A stretch of 45,664 bases of DNA from Chara braunii (Eukaryota; Streptophyta; Charophyceae; Charales; Characeae). A program made the position numbers and the translations under genes. This document shows, in pieces, positions 21,431-31,559 of this stretch. Location: contig BFEA01000425.1 in the NCBI GenBank assembly GCA_003427395.1, positions 598,461 through 644,124 of the forward strand. Direction: 5' to 3'. Position 1 is the stretch's first letter; every line of letters begins with the position of its first letter. The notes under the pieces are model-generated. The model was not told the DNA's origin, did no database searches, and was given only the letters and a program-made list of their open reading frames with translations.

Positions 21431-23160
21431 CCTCATCCACCTCCTCCTCTTCATCCCCGTACTCGGCGTCCCTCACCCTAATAGCCGTAAGATCTGCCAC
21501 AGCCTGTTCCTTATTATGGTACTTAATTTTGATTTATTGCAGAGCTCCACAAGCTCCTGTTTGTACTTTAGCATCAGTTCTTTCTCCATGTCTTCGTGGT
21601 ACTGCCTTCTACCCCCAAGGCTTGGATTGGCCACTACCGCCGTCCTTCCTTCTCTAACTCTATCGAATCCAAGACCTGATGGTGTGTCAAGCCGAACAGC
21701 TGGGAGGATTCCAGACATACGTCTTGTTGTTCCTGTTGCCGAGGCAAAAACATCAGTAAGGCGGCCCGTCGATCCTTCAGCAGTTGGTGTTTGATCTGAT
21801 GGTCAGGTCTGTCCTGGGCAGTTGCCATACTGCAAGTAATGGGCCTATTAGTCCCTCCTGTGGTTGGCTCCCAAAAAACTACTCTGTTCGTCCGCCTACG
21901 TATAGAGGGACCAGCACGTGGAGGGGAAGGAGGCAAAGAAGGAGGAGGGGAGTGAGGAGGGGGAGAAGGTGGGGGAGAAGGTCTGGAGGAGGAAGGTCCG
22001 GGGGGTCTGGGGGAAGGGGGAGGAGGATCCATGGCTGCAGCGGGTTGTACTGGAGGTGGGTGGTGAACACGTCCACCGTTGTTGACATGCACATCCTGGT
22101 GCACAGTAGGAGCAGGTTCAGCAGGAGGCGCAGAAGGTGGGACAGCCCTTGCATTCAAAGGCAGGAGGTTTTGATGCCTGAGTTGCTCACCACGACCTAT
22201 ATTGGCGGTTGGGCCAGTCGTGGTTTTCAATGGTGGTGCAGCACTGCTTCGCTGCGAAGCTTCAAATCTTTCCATCATCCCCAACATGCGCTCAAACATG
22301 GCATTCTGTTGCGCCTGTTGACGCTCCATCGTCTTGCTTTGTTCCAATTGCGCCCGCGGGACGAAGTCAAGATTCATCAGCAGCAGACCAGCATCGAGTG
22401 ATCCAATCTCATTCACCCTCTCTTGACAGTTGGAGGGTTGGCCAGTGGCACCTCGCTTCTTATTCTCGCCGTTAGCTTTCTCTCCCTCAACTAATTCAGT
22501 ACCCTTGAATTTATCAATTTTCTCCCACAACTTCTTGTTCTCCTCCTCCCTCTGCTTTTCCATCTCACTTCTTAAGTCATTCATCATTTTTGCAATCCTC
22601 GCCTCCTTTTCCGCTTCCTTCTCCGCCTCTTCTTCCGCTTTTTTTGCCTCAGCTTCCTTTGCCAATCCCTCCTGTTCCTCCCTCCCTCTTCATTCATTCT
22701 CCAATCTTCTAATGTCCCTTAGTTCTCTGTTATCGTGTGAGATCTCCCGTACCAGCGCCATTAATTCCCCATCCCTCGATGTCGAATTCCAGTTGTTCCA
22801 GCTGGACGACCCTTGAAACGGTGTGCTCTGATGTGGTTGGTAAGGAACAATCGCAGTGGACGAAGTGCCGTCGTGAGGACTAGTGATCTGAGCAGGCAAC
22901 GAGGAGGGTGCTGCAGCGGGCAGAGGAGGAGCAGAGGGGGTATATTGAGGAGGGGAATTGCTAGGTACTGAGGGGGTTGGTACTGGGGGCCCGATAGGTG
23001 CATATTGAGAGGGTGGGGGTGGAAGCAAAGATTGTCCGCGAGATGACGGAGGGCCATACCCAGGCCCCGAAATAGGTCTCCCACACATCAGTCCGTCATC
23101 ACGCCGTGGATACGGGCAATTCCTAGCCCAGTGTCCTTGCTGCTTGCTCCGTATGGGACA
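21430..23160 (-). pseudogene. PLE upstream region: CCHC-like knuckle, Pro-rich and coiled-coil protein
   Basis: On the minus strand a damaged CCHC-like knuckle (Cys at about 23155, then QGHWARNCPYPRRDD; the second Cys is Arg and the spacing is one residue too long) leads into a proline-rich frame (23088-22690). A stop near 22690 separates it from the next open frame, 22665-21634, which starts with an Ala/Glu/Lys coiled coil (22665 to about 22480), has a Met/Gln-rich part, then a long Pro/Ser-rich stretch (about 22130-21930). Frame 21718-21473 and an acidic DEEEEVDEV stretch (about 21450-21430) continue toward the GIY-YIG domain. The arrangement resembles a gag-like nucleic-acid-binding module fused to the nuclease. 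I do not know a named family with exactly this order. Confidence 0.6.
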
Positions 23161-23637
23161 AAATTATCCCCCATCTCACCAATCGATGCGGGAGGACTCT
23201 TGCGCAATCTCAGTATCAATCCAAGTCTAGCAGCCGAAGCCAATTGGTCACTAGGTGCCGTAAACGTGTCACGTATTGATGTGAAAACAAAGATGGAGTG
23301 CAAGCATGGTAGATAGAATAAGAAAACAGAGAAAGACGAAGAGCAAGAGGAAAGAAAGAAAGAGAGGAAGGGAAAAGAAACTCGAGAGATGCCGGCTCTA
23401 ACCTTCTACACGTCTTGTAGAGTTGCAAACAGTCCTGATTCGCCAGTCTTCAACCGTGCGAATCCACCACCCCGCGATCATCAAGGTGGTTAACGCGCTA
23501 TTAGTAGTCGATATATAGTGCCAGCAGCACAATACCAGGGGAAGGCCCCGGTATTCGACACTTCGAAAACGTCAGGATCAGTCATAAACCCGACAAGTAG
23601 TTCATTCAGCCCGGTTACATCCACGAGCTCCGACACG

Positions 23638-23667
<30 letters not shown>

Positions 23668-23668
<1 letters not shown>

Positions 23669-24977
23669 TTACATGCCCAGTTGGGCGATGTACATACAAA
23701 ACCGAGAATCCGCAATGTGATGAAAAGGACTGAATGGACAATGCAGTGCAAGTAGAATCTCAACAAGCAATGTGCAGTCCGATACATACAGAAAAGTGCT
23801 TTATAGCACAGGGAAGACTTAGATACAAATCCTGACCTGACCAGGACTGACCCCTTTTCATGTAGAACAAGATAGTGAAGCAGAATGCTAGAATACTAAT
23901 GACTAGCCCAATCAATGTTTCGACGCAGACCAAACATACATCATGCTCATCACAAGGTGTGAAGGAGCCTGGCACTATACACAGGAAGGAAGCGCCAGGT
24001 CCAGACATACACAGACAAAGAGGAGGGGATTAGACGAAGAAGAGGGGGAGAGATGGGAATGTCGTCAACACCAAGTCTTTGTTACAAGTCCCAAATAATC
24101 CCTCGTCGAAATGTCCGAAGCCCAAAAGTCGAGTCTGGATCCAATGTCACCAAGCTCTCTCTCTCTCCTTCTCTCGTAGTCTGCTGATGCAGTGAAGTCA
24201 GATAATGAGAGGGTGAGAGGGAGACGGTGGACTGAGGAGAGAAAGAAGAAGAACTCTCTCTCTCACGAGCCAGGCACTAACCTGTGAAGTTGGCGTTGTG
24301 ATGCAGGTACCTCGAAGACGAAGCTGGAGCAACGGCGCTGCAGGTAAGTATCCCTGGCCTCCGCCCAATCTCTCTCTCTCTCTAGTACTACCAGGTTATG
24401 GCGCCCAACGCTGAAGACTACAGCTACGCTACTAGCGCCGAGCGCTGAAGACTAATGCTAACGCTACCACTACTCCTACAGCGCTCCTCCAGAGTGCTGT
24501 TGCCGAATCCTGAAGACTACTGACTGCCTCCTGCCTACCCGTGAAGTGCATGGGAAGTCCCTATGTACTATCTCGGCCTACCTCCAAACTGCCTCCGACT
24601 GCCTGCAGTTGCAGGGCGGGTAGTCCAGGAGGCTGCTCTTGCCATGTTGAACTGAGCCAGGGGCTAGCGCTGCAGCTGTCGTGGGAACAGGCTAAAAATA
24701 GCATGTTCCTAAAACCCTGGTTTGCTGCCTGAGTTTCGGGGCAGGTCGGTCTGATGAGGGCCTGAAAATGACCCTTTGTTTCAAGCTAAAAAGGCTCATG
24801 CTGTTTTTAGTCTGAAACGACACAGGGCGTGTAGGCCCCTGTTTCCAGCTTTTCGAGCTGAACAGACACGGGGCATGTAGGCCCTAAATTTCAGGCTTTC
24901 GGCCTGAAATTCAGGCTTTTAGCCTGAAGGACGTAGGGCCTGGAAAATGGCCTTCGTATGCAGGCGCAACATGTAAC
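23668..24977. mobile_element. 1.3-kb insertion in the GA run of PLE copy B
   Basis: Copy A has an unbroken GA run between its two tail blocks. Copy B is split there by 1310 bases that begin GTTACATG and end CATGTAAC, an 8-bp inverted repeat, with GA sequence on both sides. No coding region is recognisable inside. It has words repeated around CGCTGAAGACTA (about 24400-24520), and GCCTGAAA-type words in its last 250 bases. A non-autonomous DNA element is possible; the class is unknown. Confidence 0.5.
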
Positions 24978-25070
24978 AAAGAAAGAGAGAGAGAGAGGAC
25001 ACAATGGTAGCGCTGAATAACTTCCACTCGAATGATATGAAAAAAATGCGGGCATAGAAGTGTCGGCGTG

Positions 25071-25121
25071 GCCCCGACCGGTGTCGACCCCATCGCCGGA
25101 CTGGGATCATCATCAGGTGGC
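25071..25121 (-). ncRNA. Hammerhead ribozyme, PLE copy B (degenerate)
   Basis: Same layout as copy A on the minus strand: GCCAC (25121-25117), CTGATGA (25116-25110), extra T, helix II GATCCCA / TGGGGTC (25108-25102 and 25092-25086) with the identical 9-base loop, GACA (25085-25082), short helix III, GTC (25078-25076), and GGGGC (25075-25071). The second helix II pair from the loop is C:G here and U:A in copy A, a compensatory change. Two defects are expected to block cleavage: GAAA has become GACA in the core, and stem I has an A/G mismatch. Confidence 0.8.
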
Positions 25122-25787
25122 TGATCATAAAGCGCATTGCATAATGCGGTGTGTATTCTCTTTAAGTAGTGGGTTGAACTAACATGTTTGGCCATGATCG
25201 AAACCTTAATCAAGTTTCCCGTAGTCGTACCTCCTTAGTGCCTTCGAGAAGAGGACGAGAAGAGCAGAATACAGAAATAGGCGGGAAAAAGCAGCGCACA
25301 GAGATAGGCAGGGAAGGAGAAAGGAGGGAGCGCGAAAAAATAAGGCTTGGGAAAAGACAGAAGAGGCAGGAAGGAAAAAACAGAGAAGCAAACGCAGGTC
25401 AGTGGTTGCGGGGAGGGTGGCAGCCTACAATCGGGAGGCACGGAGAAAGAAATGTGGGAGTGATGCGAGAAGAGATGCTCGAGATGAGGGGAGAAAAGGA
25501 AACGGCCTGGCAACGTCACCCGGGAAAGTAATGTACGCTCATGGAAGGAGGAGATGGCACGTGGCTAGTTGACAATAGGCAGCGAGTCAGGGCTCTAATC
25601 AGATGGGCAGTCTGGAGATATGGTTTGTGTCGCAGTGGAAAAGACAGAAACAGAAGATGTGTTGGGGATACTGGACGCAGAGATGGAAAGCAATAGCCAG
25701 GGAACGGAAAAGAAAAGAAAAGAAAGGAAAAAGGAAAAGAAGACAATTCGTTCAGCCAGTGTTACTTCAGGCCTAAAACACAGCAAG

Positions 25788-26010
25788 CTAGCCTACCCCT
25801 TTCTTGTTTTGCGTGGTATGGTAGCAAATCAAGTTGTTCCTAGGCAGCTTGTTTCCAGTACTCAATCCAAGCTCAAAATTTTCACTCCAAACGTCCAGCC
25901 CTTCTTTGTTGCCTGCCGAGATTTCCCGAAGGCCCCTGAAAAACCAGTGCCTCGGGAACCCTCTCAATCTCAACTCTCTTCTCAAAGATAGGGACACTAG
26001 GCCCAGTTCC
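25788..26010 (-). pseudogene. RT C-terminal fragment in PLE copy B
   Basis: The minus-strand frame matches the end of the RT at 16405-16165 (SLSLRRELRLRGFPRHWFF, then LREISAGNKEGLDVWSE). Similarity stops near 26010, the truncation point of copy B. It has no catalytic motifs and is not a functional protein. Confidence 0.8.
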
Positions 26011-27080
26011 CAGCAAGTGTCTCTCCCCACCAATAGATCAGAGCCTTGTGTATTAAAAAAATAAATAAAAAAAAAATTGAGGCCCTCAGAACGTCACTGC
26101 CCACCCCTCTGGTTATGACCTACGCACTTATTAAAAACTGCCCCACCTTAAGTTTGTGTGTCTCGCGTGAGTGACCTGCCGGTACATGTTTTTTCTGCCT
26201 ATTCGGAACTCGTTTTGGCTACAGATGTAGGTGCCCCTTTTCTTTTTTGGGTTGGTGCAGCCAACCATTTTAAAAAATTTTGGTCCGACAACACTGTTCA
26301 TCTGAAGAACCCGTATTTTTTTTGACGCAATAATTCTGGTTCTCAAGTTTGTGCAATCAGACTTGTCTTCAGCTCGCTCAACATGCATGGAAACAGATGA
26401 CGTTCAAATTTGGAGCACAACGCCCACACAAATCTCAGGGATAAAACGTGGCTAGGAACACATCTCAGATTCAAACTTGTCTTGATGGCTATGGTCCAGG
26501 GCGCCAGACAAAGATTCCCACCCGATCAACTGTATCCGCCAGCAACTTATTCGCGCACACACTCGCACACTCGGATCACCCTCGATGTCCCACATGCACA
26601 CACGCACCCTACACATACACACTCACTAACTATGTGGCAGCTATGGCTGCCGTCTAACCCCTATGCTAGCACGCGGCCATTTAAAAGAAGTCCGATTAAA
26701 ACCCTCAAAGAAACATATCAAATCACATGTGCTAAGGCAATCAAGTTGGGGTCGGGTGTAAGCAAAGTTGTGTTATGACCCGACAAGTCGACGATCAACC
26801 AACCGACCTGTTATTAGTGATAACAGAAGATAATCCTTGTAAGATCAAGTTGAAACTTAATTCAAATCCTGGATCGAATGCCCAAAGAAGACATGTATCA
26901 TACGACAGGTCAATGTCCAAGCTAAATCCTCAGTGTATGGAGATCAAATCCCCGTGACACGTTCTCACTCAAGACTCTCCTGGTAGCCAAGCCTAGATCT
27001 ATCTCTAAGTAAGTGCCCAAAGAAAGGTAGACCTATGGCAGAATCTCCCCCATACAGAGCGGATCGCCAGAGTCGCCACC
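26011..27080. other. No recognisable gene
   Basis: An A-rich run (26046-26080) follows the end of PLE copy B. The rest has short open frames without motifs and a few CACA-rich stretches (about 26555-26625). I see nothing I can annotate. Confidence 0.5.
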
Positions 27081-27084
27081 TGTC

Positions 27085-27690
27085 AAAATATAATTTATCG
27101 CCTCTAAGAAAATTTTGGCAGCGCTTCCCGTAGGAAAAGTGTCTTTTTAGAATTTATATCAGCCTAAATATGAAAACATAAATAATCTTCAACCTTCCAA
27201 AAAGAAATTTTGTCAAACTCCCTGAATTAGTAAAACTTTGGGCAGCATTCCCTTCAGAAAATGAGACTTCCCAGATTTTTACTAAGCCATATATAAAAAT
27301 CAGACAATTTTGAATTTTGAAAAGTCAAGTTTTGATTAACTCCTTGGATTTGCAGAAATTTTGGCAGCGCTTCACGTAGAGAAAGTGGCCTACCAAAATT
27401 TATACAAAGCTAAGTTCGGAATTTAAAATGGCTTTGACTTCTCAAGGTCAAATTTTTTCCTAACTCCCTGATTAAGCAAAAATTTGGGCAGCACTCCCTT
27501 TAGAAAAGCAGACTCTCCAGATTTTTACCAAGTCAAAAAGACAGAAAAGTTGAACCCTGAAAAAGACAAAGTTTGTCTAACTCCTTGGATATGTAAAAAT
27601 TTCGGCAGCGCTTCCCATAGCGGAAGTGGCTTACCAAGATTTATACAAGACCAAATATAATAAAAAATCCCAGAAAATGCTGAAATTGAT
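27085..27690. repeat. Alternating tandem repeats of about 122 bp
   Basis: Five units are anchored by GGCAGC at 27117, 27241, 27363, 27487 and 27604. Spacings are 124, 122, 124 and 117. Odd units read GGCAGCGCTTCCCGTAG or close; even units read GGCAGCATTCCCTTCAG or close. All are preceded by TAACTCCTTGGATTTGTAAA-like sequence and followed by an AATTTATAC or TTTTTACYAAG block. The array therefore has a two-unit higher-order period near 245 bases. Confidence 0.8.
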
Positions 27691-27947
27691 CTAAGTAAAA
27701 TAAACTTAGCTCAGAAAATGTAGGAATTCAAACTAACTCTTATGGCTCTAGCACGTGGCGAGCAACTAAAGCAACTACCTATCAACTGAAACTCTGACTA
27801 AGTAGTGATCTCACTCAGCCACATGCAGGTCAAACCACAAAGGTAAGTACTCTCACCATCCCGAAGTCAACCTTATCAAACAATAGTTCATGATCTCTCA
27901 CTGATTTATCCCTTTATACCCAGCTTACATAAGGCGTAAAGTCAGGG

Positions 27948-28660
27948 CACCCAAACTTATGGGACATGCCTGACCCAGCCATTGAGTGTACACAGAACAG
28001 AGGGCACAACTACTTCTCTCTTCCTTAGGCATATGACCAGACCATTCTAATCGCCCTGAACTGTTTAATAGTCAGGTTGCATATATCTCTCTGAACTTAG
28101 TCTTCAAAGCGGGCGTAGGACTGAGCCATTCATCTTAGAAACAATGCTCAATCGGCAAAAGTTACCCTCAGTTATACTCTTAATTATACTCTCTTCAGAT
28201 TGTGATATGCTATATTCAGACCACCCAAACTTATGGGACCCTGTCTGACAAGCATGTTCATAGATAAAATAATAATAAAGTATAGTCAAATTATAACCTT
28301 TGGGTTCCAGCATGTGTGAGGCATTGGACCACGACCACCCAAACTTATGGAACATATCTGGCCCTCCACTTGGTTCATTTTTCTTAAAACCAAAACAGGA
28401 AAAGGCTGACCCACCCAAACTTATGAGACATGCTCAGACATCCCCATTCAGAACCAAAGGAAACAGAAGAAACCCAAAATAAACAAGGCAACCAAGCCAC
28501 CCAAACTTATGGGACATGCTTGGTTCCTGAAAAGTCAACCACAATCATCCCTCGCAAGTTAGAGCAATCAGACCGCCCAAACTTATGGGACATGTTTGAT
28601 TCTCCAAGCAATTCAAAATAAACACAGCACTGGGCCTTCCCAAACTTATGGAACTGGCCC
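27948..28660. repeat. Seven dispersed copies of CCCAAACTTATGGGACATG
   Basis: Copies begin at about 27948, 28222, 28335, 28412, 28498, 28573 and 28638, all in the same orientation, separated by 60-270 bases of unrelated sequence. The core CCCAAACTTATGGG has CCCA...TGGG inverted ends. Most copies are followed by CTTGGTTC-, CCTGACCC- or TTTGATTC-like words. No gene overlaps it convincingly. Confidence 0.75.
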
Positions 28661-28699
28661 ATCCCTTGACTGACCCAGTCAAACCTCATGCAATACTGC

Positions 28700-31090
28700 G
28701 TTTCTCCCATCTTTCCCCTAGAATTAATCCCACAACCTGCTTTCAGTCAAACAACAAAAACTGAAACTGAATTTGCACAATCATTCTTTTACTTAGTCTG
28801 GATTGTGTCCTGAAAGTCAAACTGAAAGTCAAAATAGGGATGCACACAGTATACTTAGTCAAAACATAACAATGAATACAATTATGGGTTATAACTGGGT
28901 TTATAGAAGGAAAACAATGGTTACCCTTTAGTTCCCTGTCTCCAAAACTCCTCCTGAGTTCCGGCAGAGCTCCCGCAATCGGTGGGTTGACTCCCCACAG
29001 AGTCTTGCTACGGTCCTACGGGTTGCAATCCCGCCTGCCGCCTTCCTCTCATAACCAGGACTAGACTGAGAGTAAGAAGGACAGAATGAGGGGTTTGAGA
29101 CTCTCGAAATGCAAGAGGGAGACAACTCAACTTGCAAGAGAGGGCCTTGGTATCGGTATACGCCGGAGGGCCCCGCAATGATGGTCATACGCGCAACGAC
29201 TTTGGTCAAGCTGAAGTCCAACTGCCTGCCGTTGGCTCCCTGACGACCCCCCCCGGAGTAGCCGAGCCGCGAGAAGAGGAAAAGGGGGGGGGATCGGCTG
29301 AGCAGCGACCTGCTGTATTAGGCTGCTTCAGATTTGCTGTTCCGCTGCTGTGCGTTCTGCTGCTTGCCCCAGCCGGGTGTTTTGTTACAGCAGTTCTGGA
29401 CGATTACTACGGACCGCCGTGTTGTTGTTGAGTACGACAGTTGAGACTACTTGATTGTAGTTCCAGTACGGGAGGCGGAAGTCTGGTGTAGGGGGAGTGG
29501 TTGAATCGCAAGGGAGGAGGTGTTGAACTCATGCTTCGATAGTTCACCAGCCTCAACTTTCGAATGGGTGCGGAAGTCAAGCGCCCAGTCCTTTCTGATT
29601 TTACACAGGTGACGACTGCGCAGCCCAACCGGCGTAATCAAGGCAGCGGTCTGCATACCCCATGTAGCAAGATTGGCTATACATAGGATCTACATTCAGT
29701 CACAGTCATCCGCATCAGCAGCCAGCCCCCTGCAGTAACCTGCTGCTGTCTACCGCAACCCATACTGCAGTAGTCATTGGCCAACGACTTTCCCCTTCCC
29801 TATCTGACGCGCATCCTCAACAGGAAGAGCTCTCACACTTCTTGCTACCACGTCACTCACTCCAGCATCCGCGCACACTGTCCGGTGCACACCCTCGTGT
29901 TCTCTCTCTTTCTCTCCTGCCCGTAGCTTGCAACTTCGCTCAGAAGCATACAGACATACCCGGCAACCAGCATGGCCAGGTCCCCTCAAGCCAACGGATC
30001 AAAGCCGCAGCGACAGACCCACGGCTGAATCACAACCGACAACTAGCAGTGATCACGTTGCCTGCGACTGCCGAGAACGTCCGAGCGATAACAAGCCGAC
30101 AATGGCTCTGAGTTACATCGCCAAACGACAGACAGACAAACGTCAATGGAATCTGCCCCTAAAACATGGGCAGATGCATTATCGTGCACAAATCTAACTC
30201 TGGGGCGCAACTAGTAGTGTCAACCTCGGCCAAACCCCTAATCTATAGACACGACTGACACCGCCATTAAATTCACAGCGCCCAAAAACCTTCGTTCTGC
30301 ATCCTCCTTCGCCCGAATCCGCCCACTAACGAATGAGACAGCCGCTTTTCCTTCCATTCGCCTTCACCTCTTCCATAGCCTCGGCGCAACCACTTTCCCT
30401 CACACCGACTAACTTCCCAACTCCCTACCTAATCTAACCTCGGATTCGTGGTCGCCCCAGCCTAGAAGTTCGCCCTACCATCCTTCCTTGTTCGATCTTG
30501 CAGAGAATCGAAGGAGCTGTCTCCCGTTCTCTCACCAGCTTTTTCTCTCCCCTCTCCGCCATAACTCTGCGCGGCTCATTTCTTCACTAACTCCCACTCT
30601 ACTACTGTAACCCCAAAACTAGTCTCACCTTTGCACTCGTTCGGGGCAAAAACCCCAAAATCACTACTTCGCTCGCTTGGTTCCACCAAGAACCGAGCGA
30701 GGTATGCGTCTTCCGCTGCGCTCCGCTCACTTTTCCGCCATCTTCATCCCGTCGCTCTTTTCCCCTATGTGCACCCGGCGCACTTCCCATCTAGGTTCAC
30801 CCATCTTCTCCGCTGCCCCGCTTCACCGCATTTCCGCCCGTTATTCCTCTGCTTCCAGTGGACCACGGTCCCACAATGCCTTTGCGCGGTCTAAACTCGG
30901 CCGTCGGTCGAGCTTTTGGTTGCGACGACCAAAGAAACAACGGCGCTGCCTATCTGCGATCCCCACAACGTGAACCTGGGTCGAGAAGCCCGATTTTGCT
31001 CTCGGTGGTAGCTGTAGATTCAAGCCTACTCTTATCTGCAGCCAGTCGCCTCCCCTCAGTGTCCGAGAGAACGTTAACAAGAGTCGTATT
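28700..31090. other. No recognisable gene
   Basis: The open frames here are short and lack motifs. The stretch has a G-run near 29285-29292 and a small hairpin near 30668-30700 (CTCGCTTGGTTC and GAACCGAGCGAG). The composition changes to C/T-rich from about 30250. I could not identify any element or exon. Confidence 0.45.
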
Positions 31091-31110
31091 TTTCATCACC
31101 ACTTCAGGAC

Positions 31111-31289
31111 ACCCTTCACCACTTCAAGATGCATCCTGCCTAAACAGATGGTTTTCAGGGTCTTCGGACCTTTCACCACTTCATGACCATTCAGGTCTGA
31201 AAATCATGAATGGTCCTGAAGTGGTGAAAGCTCCGAAGATCTTGAAAACCACCTGATTAGGCAGGCTGCATCCTCAAGTGGTGAAGGGT
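31111..31289. repeat. Foldback with arms of about 83 bp
   Basis: The left arm (about 31111-31192) and right arm (about 31207-31289) are inverted copies with roughly one mismatch in ten. Both contain ACCCTTCACCACTT, CTGCCTAA, GGTGGTTTTCA-like and TTCGGACCTTTCACCACTT-like words. About 14 bases form the loop. Transcribed, it would give a long imperfect hairpin. Parts of the arm recur as direct repeats at 31299-31370 and 31453-31530. Confidence 0.75.
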
Positions 31290-31360
31290 TGTTTTCATGG
31301 TTTTCGGACCTTTCACCACTTCAGGACCATTCAGGACTTTCAGACTGCCCAAAACTCTCA

Positions 31361-31440
31361 CTTGACCACTTCAGGACACCCTTCACCACTTCAGGACACC
31401 CTTCACCACTTCAGGACACCCTTCACCACTTCAGGATGCA
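31361..31440. repeat. 20-bp tandem repeat, four copies
   Basis: The unit CTTCACCACTTCAGGACACC occurs at 31361, 31381, 31401 and 31421. The first has G for C and the last diverges in its final bases. It is part of the foldback family next to it. Confidence 0.85.
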
Positions 31441-31559
31441 GCCTACCTAAACAGGTGGTTTTCAGGGTCTTCGGACCTTTCACCACTTCAAGACCATTCA
31501 GGATTTTCAGACTGCCCAAAACTCTCACTTCAGAATTTTCATTCCTGAATTTTCAGCTT

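Larger units (their letters stand above)
7998..26010 (-). mobile_element. Nested Penelope-like element locus (pLTR-body-pLTR)
   Basis: Read on the minus strand, one block occurs twice: RT C-terminus, hammerhead ribozyme, conserved tail. Copy B is 26010-23506; copy A is 16405-15453 continuing at 8302-7998. Both copies end at the same sequence, TATATATCGAC on the minus strand (7998 and 23506), and diverge right after it. Between them lie a CCHC/coiled-coil region, a GIY-YIG domain and a PLE-type RT, all on the minus strand. This matches the known PLE arrangement in which a partial upstream copy forms a 'pseudo-LTR'. Without later insertions the body plus final repeat would be about 6 kb. Insertions found inside: gypsy remnant 18608-20855, LINE B 8303-15452, and a 1.3-kb piece at 23668-24977. 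That the GIY-YIG part and the RT belong to one element is inferred from order and strand, since the gypsy insertion separates them. Confidence 0.72.
23506..26010 (-). mobile_element. PLE partial copy B (upstream pseudo-LTR)
   Basis: This is a 5'-truncated PLE copy. It starts in the RT C-terminus (about 26010, LRLRGFPRHWFF, same as copy A), goes through the purine-rich untranslated part (25787-25122) and a hammerhead (25121-25071), and ends with the tail (to 23506). Without the 1.3-kb insertion at 23668-24977 it is about 1.2 kb, the same as the corresponding part of copy A. Placed directly upstream of the CCHC/GIY-YIG body in the same orientation, it fits the left pseudo-LTR of a Penelope-like element. 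Confidence 0.75.

Noticed and set aside
24395-24420. Primer-binding-site-like TGGCGCCCAACG
   Set aside because: It resembles a Lys-tRNA primer site, but no LTR ends just before it and no gag/pol follows.
27085-28660. CRISPR array
   Set aside because: The repeats are too divergent or the spacers too unequal, the context is eukaryotic, and no cas genes are present.
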